Shown: positions 35,513 through 49,040 of the stretch, in pieces
Layout: every line of letters begins with the position of its first letter
Numbering within the stretch: the stretch's first letter is position 1
Assembly (NCBI GenBank): GCA_029582165.1
Contig: CM055886.1
Span: 28,633,169 to 28,697,168, forward strand
Length of the DNA: 64,000 bases
Source of the DNA: Portulaca oleracea
Taxonomy: Eukaryota; Streptophyta; Magnoliopsida; Caryophyllales; Portulacaceae
Reading direction: 5' to 3'
Position numbers and translations under genes: made by a program
The notes under the pieces: generated by a model
Told to the model about the DNA's origin: nothing
The model's input: the letters and a program-made list of their open reading frames with translations, nothing else
Databases searched by the model: none

Positions 35513-36783
35513 TGTAGACACCGAAAAAATCGATCGATGGACCTTTTTCGCGGCGCTACTTAAAAGTGATTGGGAGCCGACTAGGATTGCTTAACCTTAA
35601 ATAAGGTTAAACTTTCAAGAATACTTTTAATTGACAAATTGATTTAACCCCGAAACTCGATTTTATTAAAGAAAAGATAAAAAAAGAAAAAAGAAAACAA
35701 AAAGGAAAATAAAAAAGAGGAAACTCGACGGGGAACCCGTCTGAGTTCCATGAAGACAAAACGAAAAAAAAAGAAAGAAAACAGAACCCAGACGGGTTCC
35801 TGAAGAAGCAAAAGAGAAGGAAAGGGGCTAGGAACCCGTGCAGGTTCTGCCTGCCCGAGTAAATACAAGACGGGAAACCCGTGCAGGTTCTATGTCACGA
35901 GAAGGAGAAAAAAAATTAAAAAATTTTTATGGTAAAAATAAATTGAATGGTTAGATTCGACAGTTGAATTTAAGGATAAAAAAAAAAAACATTTAAAAAG
36001 AGACTCCGGCATACGAATCCAAAGACGGATTCGGGGTAAGGTTACGAATTTGTGATAAAATCATCAAACCCGCCTATTCAAACGAATAGACTCTACTAGA
36101 ATTAAATTAAAGCGACAGATTTGAAAAAAGGGGGAGGAATTGAATAAATTTCATAGATTTATCATTAATGTCATGCAATAAAAGAAAAGAAAAGATACAA
36201 GAACACGTAGGATTACACTATGTACAAAAATACAAAAAAAACTACGCTAACCTTTAAAATAAAGCACGCAAAGGAGGGAGAAGAGAGAAAGAATATACTA
36301 GTGTCAATACTCCTAGTATCTTCCGGGGTGTCTTTGGAAGGGAAAGAAGGGTTTAATTTATAGTGGAGTGGGGATAGGGGGCGCGTTCTAGGGTTAGGAT
36401 TTTAGTCGCCGCGCCAAAAGAGAGCAATCGAACTCAGACGGGTTCACGTGAGTGAAGATGGGCCTTGGACCCAAGAACCCAGACGGGTTCCTGAAGGCAC
36501 CCAAGAACCCAGACGGGTTCCTGAAGGCAGCGACGGGCCTTGTGCCCAGGAACCCAGACGGTTACGTGGGTCGAGCCGAGCTCGCCCATCGAACCAGACG
36601 GTTCTATGGGTTGAGCCGAGCTCCGCCCACCAACCTGCACGGTTTGCACTGGTATTGGGCTTTTGCCTTTCTCTTTCGGGTTTAGGTGGGTGAGGGGCTT
36701 GCGTGCCATTTATCGGTTAGCCTATTTTCTAAAACTAACGCTAAAAAAAGAAAATAAAATCGATACAAAATTCAGCGTCTACA
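35513..36783 (-). repeat. 3' LTR of element B
   Basis: 1271 bp. On the minus strand it starts TGTAGACGCTGAATTTTG and ends CGGTGTCTACA. A minus-strand TATA (CTATAAATTAA) lies at about 36353-36363. GAACCC-AGAC-GGGTTC hairpins occur on both sides of it (about 35727-35900 and 36434-36600). Confidence 0.93.
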
Positions 36784-36801
36784 GATAGCCCCCACTTTGA
36801 T
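36784..36801 (-). other. Polypurine tract of element B
   Basis: Minus strand ATCAAAGTGGGGGCTATC directly precedes the 3' LTR. The core AAAGTGGGGGCTA is identical in elements A and C. Confidence 0.85.
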
Positions 36802-36925
36802 CGAGTTTGAGTAAAACGATGATCAAAGTAGTCTTGATGATCTTGGATATGAATCAGAAGCCTGTTCTGAAGCTGGTTGACGCTTGGAAGCTAGGTCCTG
36901 CGTCGATGTCGATATGATGTTCATC

Positions 36926-37620
36926 GCATTGTGAAGGCCCGATGATGGCCCTTGTCGCATTGTGAAGGCCCGACAATGGCCCTCGTCGCATTGTGAAGGC
37001 CCGACGATGGCGGCTGGCGCTGGAAGCTGGGTCCTACGCCGTTGTAGATATGACATTCATCGCATTGTGAAGGCCCAATGATGGCCCTCGTCGCATTGTG
37101 AAGGCCCGACGATGGCGGCGTTGGCGCTTGGAAGGCGGGTCTGCGCGATGTAGATGTGATGTTCATCGCATTGTGAAGGCCCGATGATGGCCCTTGTCGC
37201 ATTGTGAAGGCCCGACAATGGCCCTCGTCGCATTGTGAAGGCCCGACGATGGCCGCTGTTGACGCTTGGAAGCTGGGTCCTGCGCCGTTGTAGATATGAC
37301 ATTCATCGCATTGTGAAGGCCCGATGATGGCCCTTGTCGCATTGTGAAGGCCCGACAATGGCCCACGTCACATTGTGAAGGCCCGACGATGGCCGCCATC
37401 GCATTGTGAAGGCCCGATGATGGCCTCCATCGCATTGTGAAGGCCCGATGATGGCCGCCATCGCATTGTGAAGGCCCGATGATGGCCGCTATCGCATTGT
37501 GAAGGCCCGATGCTGGCCCTCGTCGTATTGTGAAGGCCCGACGATGGCCGTCGTCGCATTGTGAAGGCCCGACGATGGCCGCCATCGCATTATGAAGGCC
37601 CGATGATGGCCGTTGTTGAT
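36926..37620 (-). repeat. Element B tandem array 1 (about 33-36-bp units)
   Basis: About 18 copies of CGCATTGTGAAGGCCCGA plus GATGGCC, with two longer units carrying GCTTGGAAGCTGGGTCCTGC. The minus-strand frames with a GLHNAxxAIxGPSQCD pattern are translations of this array. Confidence 0.92.
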
Positions 37621-38165
37621 GAAGTGTCGCGTACTAGCCCGGCGACGGCTGATGATGTCATGTATTGTTAGGGCGATGGCGGCCATCGGTGAAATGTCGG
37701 CGTACTAGCGGCGGCGGTGATGGTGTCATGTATTGTTAGGGCGATGACGGCCGCGGTGGAGAAATGTCGCGTATTAGCGCGGCGGTGATGGTGTCATGTA
37801 TTGTTAGGGCAGATGGCGGCGTGGTGGAGAAATGTCGCGTATTAGCGGCGGCGGTGATGGTGTCATGTATTGTTAGGGCGATGGCGGTGGTGGGTGGAAA
37901 TGTCGCGTATTAGCCGCGGCGGTGATGGTGTCATGTATTGTTAGGGCCCGATGACGGCCGCTGGTGGAGAAATGTCGCGTATTAGCCCGGCGACGGCTGA
38001 TGGGGTCATGTATTGTTAGGGCCCGATGACGGCCGCTGTTGGGGAAATGTCGCGTACTAGCGTGACGGTGATGGTGTCATGTATTGTTAGGGCGATGTGG
38101 CCGGGTGGAGAAATGTCGCGTATTAGCGGCGGTGATGGTGTCATGTATTGTTAGGGCCCGATGAC
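37620..38165 (-). repeat. Element B tandem array 2 (about 60-64-bp units)
   Basis: About nine units of AAATGTCGCGTATTAGC followed by GGTGATGGTGTCATGTATTG and TTAGGGCCCGATGACGGCC. Many units read GGGCGATG instead of GGGCCCGATG, losing CC. Confidence 0.9.
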
Positions 38166-41110
38166 GGCCGCTGTATTTCGCGCATTGTCCTGCAAGAAAG
38201 AAAGAAAGAAGGCATCAGTTTATTTGAAATCCAAGGTGAGTCAGAGAATTTACCTGTCAGTTTATGTCTTGAAAATGGGTTCGAGTTGAGCATCAGGTCG
38301 CATTGGGCTCGAAAACAGCCTCGATTGCTTATTTTCGACCCAGCAAACCCGTCCGGGTTTGGTCAAGTGTTGGGCTCTTCTCCTGTTTTTTCGTGAGTCG
38401 GGTGAGGTGAAAAGGCCCGGCCCAGATGGAATAAAAGAAGGCCCACACCTGTCTTTCGTCCTGGCTTTTAGGCTGATTCGATCCCTTTGCTTGGGCTGCA
38501 TAGCCCCCAGTTTAGTGGCAGTTCTTGCTAAACTGGGAGTCAATTGATAGTTGTCGTAGTGACTTGCCCCTTCTTGAATTTTTCCATGATGGACTTTGTG
38601 GACCTAGGCAGACTGTTCCAGCCGATTCGTCCCCTTGCTTGGGCTGCATAGCCCCCAGTTTAGTGGCAGTTTGATTTAACTCTTGCTAAACCGAGTCAAT
38701 TGATAGTTCTTGTAGTGATTTGCTTCCTTTTGGATTCAAACAAACGCTTAATGGAAACTCGATTGAATTTTTTTCAAGCGGCGTCACTCGAAAATGCAAA
38801 GTGCAGACCTTGCACGCACCTATCCGCCTGTAGCGATACGAGATGGTAGACTCCTCTTACTACCAGTGGGACACTTACTTGGATCCGTGGGCGGGGTCCA
38901 TAGAGTGATAACGCGCTAGTGGCGGTGGCGACAGCAAGTGGCGTGATGACTGAGAACGATGCGTCTGCAGGATTCTTATGCTATGCTATACACGACTCTT
39001 TGCTATGTACTTAGGACAATGCTATGCAATGATGTACTAAATGCATTTTCTATACTTATGTACTAATGCATCATTGATGCAATGCTCATGTAATGATGGT
39101 GTTATGCAATGCGATTATGACTTTCTATATACTGCAAAACAATCCGATAAAGGATTTTCGATCAACACAAAGTCGAACTAACAAGCAAGCACAAAGATTA
39201 ATCTGGACAAGATCAAAACTCAGTTCGAAAGAGATAGGAAGAAGTTTTCGAATCTTAAGGGAGAGAACAAGTAACTCAGACGCATAAGTCCACCAACAGT
39301 TCGAAGAACAATGCAAATATGCGCGGTTGGTTATGGACGTAAGCTAGCCAGAAAGAGCGAACCTCACACAGGAAGAAATGAACACTCAAACACTCAATTT
39401 TGAATATGTATGTGAGTTTCTCTCATGCTCAAACCAATAGAAGCAAACTACCATAAGCTTGGTAAGAACCTCTCTCTCCACTACTGGTATGCAATGCACA
39501 AGTGACAATCAAAAGGACTTTTTCGGGTTATGAAGGGGCTTAGGCTAGGTAAAAGGCGGTAAAATTTGGGAATGAGGAATTAAAAGCCATGCTTGGATTG
39601 ATTTTCAATGAAATCCTCTAAACTCTCCTTCTCACTTAATGTATGCAAAGCGTTTCACCTTCCATCCTAAAACATCTCAACCGAATACAACCGAGTCAAA
39701 GTTTTCTGGACTTTAAGTTGAACCTCCCTAACCGCCCTTTTATTTTTTTTGAATTTTTTTTTTTTGATTTTTTTTTTTGATTTTTTTTTTTGGGTGATCG
39801 GGGAGAAGAAATCTCTATTATAACTTTGACTTTGAACAGCATAACCAAATTTACTCAAGATATGGGACTTTCAGATTCTCCCAGACTTCACATTTTGCTC
39901 ACACCAAACCAATTGTTCCTTCCAAAAAATGACAGACTCTCTTCCAACCAAGCAAGGCTCAAGGGGTACTGGATATCATAGGCTAAGGCTTGTATTGTCA
40001 GGGTTCAATCATGAAAAAAAAGGGTGAACAAAGGCTAGGCGGGGCAAAAAGAACGGTAAATACAATGCAGGGAAGGCTATTTGGCTATGTAGCTTAAGAA
40101 AATTGAATGCCTTAATCACTTTGTCACAGCGTGCTATGCAAACATGTAGTCTCAAGCAAGATGCAAAACAAGTTCTAGAGATGCAACTAATGGGTGAGTC
40201 GCTCAAGGGATCATGGAATTGATGAAAGTAATCAATTCAAGTTTTAGGCAATGTGGACTCACGGGACGGGCTCAATCAACTAAGCTTAGCCCAAAGATTT
40301 GCGGAACGCACATTTATACCTTCTAAGATAGTCAAAGCGACGGATCGTCTTCTATAACTTGTCTCAAAATCAGCAGGCTTGAAGAAAAGGTTTTTTTGAA
40401 AACTTTTGAGATCTCATCTAGATTTTCCTAAGTGAAGCAAGTTAAGCCGGGAAAAAGGTCAATTTTTAGAAAAAGGTCATGGACTCTTTTTTTTTTTAAT
40501 TTTTTTTAACCTTATGACTAAAACTGATATGATGCTCATGCAATGCAATATGCGACCTACATGATGGGAGACATGGAACTTATGTAATGCAATATGCGAC
40601 CTACATGGTGGGATCATTCCCACTTCCCCAAACAAAAAAAGATGATTAAGTAAATTCGAACTACGATTTGTGGCTAGCGAAGACGCATAATTAGCTCGTG
40701 GACCCGCATCGCGACCATGTCGGGCCCAATGGAAAATCGCCGAGTTGAGGCCCGAGCCCGGCGGATGGGCCGAGGAAGGAGTACAATGGCCCACGAACCC
40801 GTCTGGTTCCCGGCAGGGATCGATGTGGCAGGCCCTAAACCCGTCAGGTCCCTGGTTTGCAATGCAAGCGATGTTGAGCCTAAAAACCGTCCGGGCGGTG
40901 GTGTTAGGTCGGTGGAACCCGTCTGGTTTCGCTAGCATCCTCGCGACGCCGCTTCACGCATGTGATCTTCGCATTCTAACTTCGCCACGAAACCCATCTG
41001 GGTTTCTCAACACTCTCAAACTGTCGTCGCTCTTTCTTCATCCATATTCCACATTAAACTCATCTGGGTTAAAGCCAAGTGTCTAGAGAGAGGCATTCTA
41101 GTTGCTTGGC
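38166..41110 (-). other. Non-coding interior of element B
   Basis: No pol domains. A direct repeat containing GCTTGGGCTGCATAGCCCC occurs at about 38488-38560 and 38637-38720. A 49-bp repeat (ATGCAATATGCGACCTACAT) is duplicated near 40535-40603. AT homopolymers lie at 39740-39795. GAACC/GGTTC-type hairpins reappear from 40790, e.g. GAAACCC-ATCT-GGGTTTC at 40989-41006. Confidence 0.7.
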
Positions 41111-42238
41111 CTAACCAGTCGATTGTTCTTTTAAGGGTTCATTGTTAGCAGCTTCAATTTGAACACACAAGTCCTTTAAAGTCTCAAAGTCTTTGATGGA
41201 TTGGAAACCAAAATGCCGAGTGATGCGGGGATGGATTCCTTGTCTGAAAGTGCTTAGTTGCATTCTAAAGGGGACAGACTCGTCGATTTCAGATAACATG
41301 GAGTGCCATCGCTCGTAATAAGAGAGGAACGATTCATCCTCCTTTTGTTTCAGGGAAGTTAAATCATCCATGATGACCTCCTTTTCTGCAGCGATCAAAT
41401 GGCTTATGAAGGCTCTGAATAACTCATCTCCGTTGGTCTTAACTTGCTGGGGTAGATTTTGGTACCATACCTTGGCCTTACCTTCTAGAGTGGAAGAAAG
41501 ACTGTGGTGTAGAGACCTTCATCTACCTTATGGAGGGGAGCCAGCCTCAGGAATTCCTCCAAGTGATGCGATGGATTTTCAGAGGGTCTGAATTTCATGT
41601 TTGGCACCTCAACCTTGTCCCTTATTCTCGATACACAATGTTTGGGGATGGCAAAATCCATACAGTCGGTGAAGGTCGGATCGATTTTCATCATCCTTCC
41701 GTGAGCATATCAACTTTCTCCTCAAGTTTCTTGGCGTAGGGTCCTCGAGTTCGAGTTATTCAGTATAGATTTGGACCTGACCTCACCAAATGACTTAGGT
41801 TTTGGGCCTCCATTTTTGGACTTGGGGTGACTTTCTCCAACCCCATCATCTGCCTCGGCCTCAGATTCGGTGTCATAATAGTTCTCTTCTTCCTCAAGTC
41901 CGATCGAGCTTTTGTTGATCTGTTTAATGGCTTCCGACGCCATTCATAGTTTGTTGATTTTCATTGAACTTCTTTTCCGGTTTCTCATTGGTTCTGTCCT
42001 CGATCCGCCATGCATAATCGCTTCGTATCCTCTCATATAGCCCATCGTAGCTTGTCACGTAACTCTCCCAAAAGGTTGTTGTTGGGAGATCCTGACATGG
42101 TGGATTCACTGGATTGAGCCGGATCAGTAATGGGATTGCGAATAAGCTGCGGTTTGTGGAGTCACGGATGCGGGCGAGATGGTCTGTTATCTTGCTCGCA
42201 TGGAAACCGATTAGTGCTCGAAAGAACTTTAACGCCAC
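41111..42238 (-). pseudogene. gag of element B, broken
   Basis: Minus-strand pieces in successive frames: 42238-41924, 41943-41722 (acidic, EEEENYYDTESEAEADD), 41694-41485 and 41398-41111. The last two match the retrotransposon gag core (NMKFRPSENPSHHLEEFL, then SLKQKEDESFLSYYERW, FRQGIHP). Frameshifts and stops lie between the pieces. There is no zinc knuckle or protease downstream. Confidence 0.8.
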
Positions 42239-43218
42239 CCGCCCGATGCATGCATGACTTAGCGGACCTATATGAACCTAGGACATGGACACGACGCCTA
42301 TATGCTGACACAAGGGTGACTCACCCACTTTTATGGGAGTGCATGTCCTAACTCTATATGGACCTAGCATGATGGTAGCGGGGTGACGACTCGAGGAACG
42401 TCGTAAAGGGCCGAATAGGATCAATAGCAAGGCATTGGGTCATGCGTGGGTGAAGCGGTCGGGCGAGAAGAAGAAGAGAAGGCGGTGGTTTAGGAAACCC
42501 GTGCAGGTTCTTCTCCTCTAATCGGGCCGTTCGTCAATTACGGCCAGATGGGCGATCGATGGCCAAGAACTCGTCTGGGTTTCTGACGCGCTGGACCCAC
42601 ACTGACGGACAATTGACATGAATGGGTCGGCTTTGACAGGCCAGAAACCCGTCTGGGTTTCTGATAAGCCAAAGTGCACCTTGCATGTTCCTACGCGGAC
42701 TAGAACGACTCCCGACTCATGTTTGGGCTAGACACTTGGACTCAACTTTTACAGGATTAAATCACATAACATACAGATGCGGGATGAGCCTAACCATGGC
42801 TTTAGATTTAGGGTTTTTTCTATGTTTAGGGAGATGAATAGGGTACCACATGTTCTCGCCCCGGTGCATTTTCCTTGTATGGAATTCAAGGAAGAATGTG
42901 TGGGGTGTTGCTCTTTGGGTTTCAAGGAAACCTTTAGAGTGTAACACGGGGAGATGAGAGATCAAATGCTTGGCGATGTAAGTGCATCCCACAAGTAGTG
43001 ACCTCCCGCTCTCGGGGTTGATTCCTAGTTTTAAAACCTAAACCAACGCTTTTGTGTTCCCCAGCCATAAGGCCCAAGAGTAGCCTGGTATGCAATATGC
43101 CTAAAGATGATAAAAATGTGAAATAAACTAATTCCTCCCTTTTTTACAAAAAACACTAAAATTTAATTCTTTCAAGTTTTACCCTCTTTTTAAGTTTAAG
43201 TCCCGATTAGTCGCAATC
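42239..43218 (-). other. Leader of element B
   Basis: Between gag and the 5' LTR on the minus strand. It contains the longest GTCT-loop hairpin, CAGAAACCC-GTCT-GGGTTTCTG (42642-42663). The primer-binding site beside the LTR is mutated: TTGCGACTAATCGGGA replaces a TGGCGACTC-type sequence. Confidence 0.65.
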
Positions 43219-44472
43219 TGTAGACAGAAAAAATCGATCGATGGACCTTTTTCGCGTAGCTACTTAAAAGTGATTGGGGCCGACTAGGATTGTAACCTTA
43301 AATAAGGTTAAACTTTCAAGAATACTTTTAATTGACAAATTGATTTAACCGAAACTCGATTTTATTAAAGAAAAGATAAAAAAGAAAAAGAAAACAAAAG
43401 GAAAATAAAAGAGAAACTCGACGGGAACCCGTCTGAGTTCCATGAAGACAAAGCGAAAAAAAGAAAGAAACAGAACCAGACGGGTTCTGAAGAAGCAAAG
43501 AGAAGGAAAGGGGCTAGGAACCCGTCAAGTTCTTGCCTGCGGCGAGTAAATACTGAGCAGGAAACCGTGCAGGTTCTCTGTCGAGAAGGAGAAAAAATGA
43601 AAAAGTTTTCGGGGAAAAATAAATTGAAGGGTTAGAGTCGCCAGTTGAATTTAAGGATAAAACAACAAACCATTGAAAAAGAGACTCCGGCCTACGAATC
43701 CAAAGACGGATTCGGGGGTAAGGTTACGAATTTGACGATAAAAATCATCAAACCCGCCTATTCAAACGAATAGACTCTACTAGAATTAAATTAAAGCGAC
43801 ATATTTGAAAAAAGGGGGAGGAATTGAATAAATTTCATAGATTTATCATTAATGTCATGCAATAAAAGAAAAGAAAAGATACAAGAACACGTAGGATTAC
43901 ACTATGTACAAAAATACAAAAAAAACTACGCTAACCTTTAAAATAAAGCACGCAAAGGAGGGAGAAGAGAGAAAGAATATACTAGTGTCAATACTCCTAG
44001 TATCTTCCGGGGTGTCTTTGGAAGGGAAAGAAGGGTTTAATTTATAGTGGAGTGGGGATAGGGGGCGCGTTCTAGGGTTAGGATTTTAGTCGCCGCGCCA
44101 AAGAGAGCAATCGAACTCAGACGGGTTCACGTGAGTGAAGATGGGCCTTGGACCCAAGAACCCAGACGGGTTCCTGAAGGCACCCAAGAACCCAGACGGG
44201 TTCTGAAGCGGCAGCGGGCCTTGTGCCCGAGAACCCGCAGGTTCTGTGGGTTGGAGCTGAGCTCCGGCCCACTGAACCCAGACGGGTTCTATGGGTTGGA
44301 GCTGAGCTCCGGCCCACTGAACCCAGACGGGTTTGCACTGGTATTGGGCTTTTGCCTTTCTCTTTCGGGTTTAGGTGGGTGAGGGGCTTGCGTGCCATTT
44401 ATCGGTTAGCCTATTTTCTAAAACTAACGCTAAAAAAAGAAAATAAAATCGATACAAAATTCAGCGTCTACA
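43219..44472 (-). repeat. 5' LTR of element B
   Basis: 1254 bp, collinear with 35513-36783. It has the same hairpin-bearing blocks (AGAACC-CGCA-GGTTCT at 44230-44245; GAACCC-AGAC-GGGTTC at 44274-44289) and scattered small indels against the other copy. Confidence 0.93.
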
Positions 44473-44477
44473 GCTGG

Positions 44478-47400
44478 AAGAACACTTTTACTAATAAGCA
44501 AACTTCCTGCCTAGCAAGGGAAACAAGGTGAATGCCTTAGAACACTCCATGTGCTTTTAAGCACTAGAACAACTTCCAAGAAAATGATGAGCCAATAGAA
44601 AATACTCCGAAGTTGGGATGCTACAAGTACCTCGGAGCCCGGGGACATTACATTGATCACAAAATGAAGGAAATGTCTAGGTCGAAGCAATTATCCAGTT
44701 GAAATGCTTTGAGTTGTATTGCCTTGTGCAAGCCTTTTTCTCTTGAGTACTTCTTGCATGATTGTTGAATCTTAGTTATTGTTTATCTTTTTGAGCTAGT
44801 TGAAGAGTTAGTAGAACAACCCGTGAGATTTTAAGCCTTCATAGACTATTCATTATATATAGTCTCAATTTTCTTTTTGTGTGTAACTCTTCCATGTGTG
44901 CATCTCTAGAACTTGGCTTGACATTCCTTAAAATCACATTTGGCATATGCATTATGTTAATATGATTGAGGCGTCCTTTTGTTAGCTACATAGCCAAAAA
45001 GCCACCTGACATTTTGACCTCTTTTTGCAAGCCCTTGCTAACCTTTTTTCCTGTCTTGTTGTTTACCCTATAAGTACGCATCCTTGGCCTTTACATAATT
45101 TCCTACCTTTAGCCAAGATAGAATGAGCAACAGTTCAGTTGTATGGGGCAGTTTCGTGGTCGATTGTTGAGAGTGAATAGTTGGTTTATTGATCAAGGGA
45201 AGTACATTGTTAAATATCCTATCTACCCTTTTTTATCCTCAAAGGTTGTAACTTGTAACTATTGGGGTTTGAGTTATTCTTTTATATTTATTCATGTTAT
45301 TCATTGAAAAAAAAAAGAAAGGAAAAGTTCAAAAACAAGGAATTCATAATAGAAAAAAAAAAAGCAAAACAACAAAAAAGGAAAGAAAAAGGAAAACCAA
45401 AAAAAGAAAAAAAAAGAAAAAGAAAAAAAAGAAAAAGAAGTTTTATTTTTATTTTATTTTTGGGTTTTAATTTGTAGTTGGTAATCTATCCCGGGTTTCA
45501 TTTGTTGGGGATGTTTTGTGCTCATTTAAGGTTCAGTATGGAGGTGTTGCATTGCATGTAGTGAAAATGTTGTTGCTCTTTAGGTACTTGGCTACTTAGC
45601 TTCACATTTCCCAAATAATTTCCCTTCTTACCCTAGCCTAAACCCCATCACAACCTTTTGAAAGTCCTCATGATTAGCATTTTTGCATGTTGTCCTCAGT
45701 GATGGAGAGTTGAGAGTCTTGTCAAGCTTATGGCAGTTGTATACATTGGAATGAGTTTGAGTGAACCCTTGCATTTCGAAACACATTGAGAGGAGTGTTC
45801 CACTTTACCAAAAGTGAGGATCTACTAGCTTCACTAGCTCATCAATTGCTAAGGTGATACATGATTGTTTAGAGGTACAACATAGAGTAACTGGTTTTGT
45901 GTCTTGGTCTTATGCTCATAGTATTGAAATAGAGTTTGCTTTGAAATGATTTTGACCTTATTGAGTCTCTATTATGCATCTCATTCTCATTGGTCTTCTT
46001 GTCATGAGGTCTTTTCCACTATTGATTAATCTTGCTCGTGAAGTCTCACACCTTCTTTTCTTCATGGCTTATCCTTGTAGACACTGGGGGCTTTCTCTTC
46101 CCCTTTGTCTTCCTTTTGAACTGGGGCTTTCCAAGATACAACTTATTTTGGCTTAGATTTCCTAATCACTACAGGTTGTATCCAGGGACAATTTTTTCCT
46201 TTTGCTCACCTTTTAACGGTCAATTTAGGGTCATAGGAGTGAGAATTTTGTTCCAATTCCTTCTCGTGGAAATGAAACGTCGGTCTTGTCACTTTCCTTC
46301 ATGTTCATCGGATAGTAAGATTAAGCTCTACTATCCAGGGGCGATAAGTTATAGCTGCGGAAAAGTCCTAACAAATTTTTGTGAGGCTGAATGAAAAAGC
46401 CCTCACAGATTTTCAAGAGCGAATGTTCATCATCAATTCTTCTAGCAATACTTTACATAAGAACAACTTTTTTTTTTAAGCATGTTCATCACAAGTCAAG
46501 TCCCTATAACCCCTCACGAATTTTTGGGGCAGTTGGATCATTCGGATATTTTCATGGTAGTTTACATGTTCCACAATTTTGAAGAGAATTCCTCAGTTGA
46601 TTGTATAATTTGACTACTTTTTCTAAGCATGCTCAACATAGGGCTTGACACTAGAAGCCAAGCCTTTGAACAACTTTTACAAAAGCATGTTCACATATAT
46701 CAATTTCGGCTTGGAAATGTGGGTTTTGTTGACGCAACATCCTAGCAGATTTCTCATTCATGAAGTTCTTACGGACTTTTGGTGGCTTATCACTCCTAGC
46801 ATATTCATATGTGATCTATGAAACTTCAGCAAAACTGGACAAACTAAGGAAATTCTATGCCTTAAAGCAATGTCAAATATACAAACTGGTGACCAGTACC
46901 TGAAACTATCCCTAAGTTATTAGCCACTGACTTATTAAGTCGGCAACTAAATACTTACACTAGCTTTTTGAACTACGACGGCCTGATTCCACTCATAAAG
47001 TGGATACGTAGGAAGCTTTTGAAGTCCGGTCCAAATAATCAAACAGAAGTAGCTTCTTTCAAGTGATCTCTCAAAAGGATCTTATCTAATTTCCAGGTCG
47101 TGCTCAAGCGGGTTAAAGCAGAATCCTTACAAATTTTTTCTAAGAGCTCTCGCGGACTTTATAACTCGTAGAGACTCTAACCTCTTTTCTCGTCGATTAT
47201 CTAAGTCTGACCAAAGTCTTGGCAGATTCCATGTTGACACAAGCTCTCGCGATTCCCTCGAGGTCCACAATAGAGTGTTTCAGGATATCAATTCTCATGG
47301 ATTAGATTAAGATTCATCATATATTTGCAAAAGGAGTCAGAGCTGAGGGTACGAGTGAAGACTAAAAATGTTCACGGATTTTGGTTTTCACTATTTGAAG

Positions 47401-48870
47401 CGTCCTAATATTTCGAGTGTTATCGACCACAGCTCAATACCTAGACTCTCTCTTATTCATTGCATGTGTGTCTTGCATCCTCATAAATTAAAAAGGTAGT
47501 TCGCATAGAGCGCATTAACATCATGCATTACTAGAGAAATAGAGTCCATCCATTGCATCATAAAAGATAAATGAACAGTCTAAGCTTTATACACCCATTC
47601 GGTGCTCGTCGATAGAGATCAGATCAATCGCTTCCGTACTTGAGAACCCATCACATGAACCCAGGGCCAAATCAACATGCATGCCAAAGAAGTAGGTCCA
47701 ATCTGCATGAGAAAGAATGATGAACCAGACTCGATTTAAGTAGCAAGAAAATATGCCTGACCTAGATGGATCCTTGAGGATCCCAAACCTTCAAGCAACT
47801 CTTTCGGGTCCACAGAAGATTATTTAGGTAGGAGAATGAGCAACTAACAGCAAAGAGCAACTCAAAGCAATTATCGTTGTAACGGGCTCCACGCGGATCC
47901 AGTTCCTGCCCAGACAACGTTTTGGACATTTTTTTTTTCGGAAATATGATACAGTCCAAGAAGCGGTTCCTCGCGGATCCCAGGTCAAGATTGGCCAAAG
48001 TTTTCAATAATAGAAGCATCTCCTCGAGGAACCAAGATCTAAAATGCAATACAAGTGCACGGGAACCGCGTAGATCCTCGCGGATTCTGGTTCCGACACA
48101 TATTATATTTTGACAATAGGATTATGTAATTTGGCATAATTCAAACGAAATTCAGTTCACGTGCACAGGAACCATGGAAAATCCTCGCGGATCCAAGTTC
48201 AGACGCTATATACTCACATCCTCAGTCTAAGATCCTCACGGATTTTTCAGGTTTGAGGTGCGAGAGACTTAGTGCACAAAGTGCAGCTCCAAGTATTTCA
48301 AAGTGTTCAAGGGGTAGCTCCTCGTGGATCCACTGTCCTACCCACATAGTATTTTGGAATATGCAGTTGGAATACAGCCCAAACAAAACTCGGTCCAAGT
48401 TGACAGGATCCTCGCGGATCCCAGTTCCAACCCAGACAACATTTTGGACATCTTTTCCCAGAAATTTGATGCAGTCCAAAAAAGGAGCTCCTCGCGGATT
48501 TTTGGTATCGAACGTCAAAAACGGAGCTTACTCAGTTGCAAGGCAGAAGTTGAAGGTGAAATAGCACAGTTCCTCGCGGATTCCAAGCGAGCCCGGGGAC
48601 GAAATCCTCGCGGATCCATTGATTAAGGCCCGGGAAAAAATCCTCGCGGATCCAGAGAACAGCCCAAGCCAGATCCTCGCGGATCCTGGCAGGCCAACTC
48701 AGTTTCAGATCCTGGCGGATCCAATGACCAACCCAATGCAAATCTGCCCGGATTCAAACAGAAGGCGTCCAGTGGAAATCTTCGCGGATTCGGAAGAATT
48801 AGCCCATAGAATTCCTCGCGGATTCGTTGATGTCAAGTCCTCGCGGATTTGGAGAGCAGAAAAGTCAGCA
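44478..48870 (+). other. Non-coding interior of element A after gag
   Basis: No pol motif in any frame that I could recognise. A/G-rich low-complexity sequence lies at about 45306-45450. From about 46640, and densely from 47880 to 48850, the element's TCCTCGCGGAT motif recurs singly with changing flanks, e.g. GGATCC-TCGC-GGATCC at 48406-48421. Confidence 0.75.
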
Positions 48871-48977
48871 TAAAAGGGAAGTGTATTATTTTACTGATCT
48901 TTTAACTATTTGCCTCTCCAACTCCTCTTTACTACTAGTATTATCTTTGTCTTCATTTTTACAATTTTTACAATTTT

Positions 48978-48986
48978 TACTACTCC

Positions 48987-49037
<51 letters not shown>

Positions 49038-49040
49038 CTT
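48978..49040. repeat. (ATT)n microsatellite
   Basis: Repeated TTA/ATT triplets giving Leu/Ile-rich frames, inside element A upstream of its 3' tandem array. Confidence 0.9.

Larger units (their letters stand above)
35513..44472 (-). mobile_element. Element B: 9-kb Tat-like Ty3/gypsy element nested in gag of A, no pol
   Basis: LTRs at 35513-36783 (3') and 43219-44472 (5', minus orientation) and a perfect TSD GCTGG (35508-35512, 44473-44477). The minus-strand order is 5' LTR, degraded PBS (about 43201-43217), broken gag (42238-41111), non-coding, two tandem arrays (38165-36926), PPT (36801-36784), 3' LTR. No protease, RT or integrase is recognisable in 6.4 kb of interior. Confidence 0.93.

Noticed and set aside
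36926..37620. CRISPR-like appearance (regular about 33-bp repeats)
   Set aside because: No unique spacers between repeats, unit lengths vary, and it lies inside a plant retrotransposon.
36921..37686. Long minus-strand frames with a repeating GPSQCD/GLHNA pattern
   Set aside because: They are translations of the 33-36-bp array of element B, open in several frames at once; no start context or domain.
45262..45477. Lysine-rich ORF
   Set aside because: Poly-purine low-complexity DNA in element A; no conserved features.
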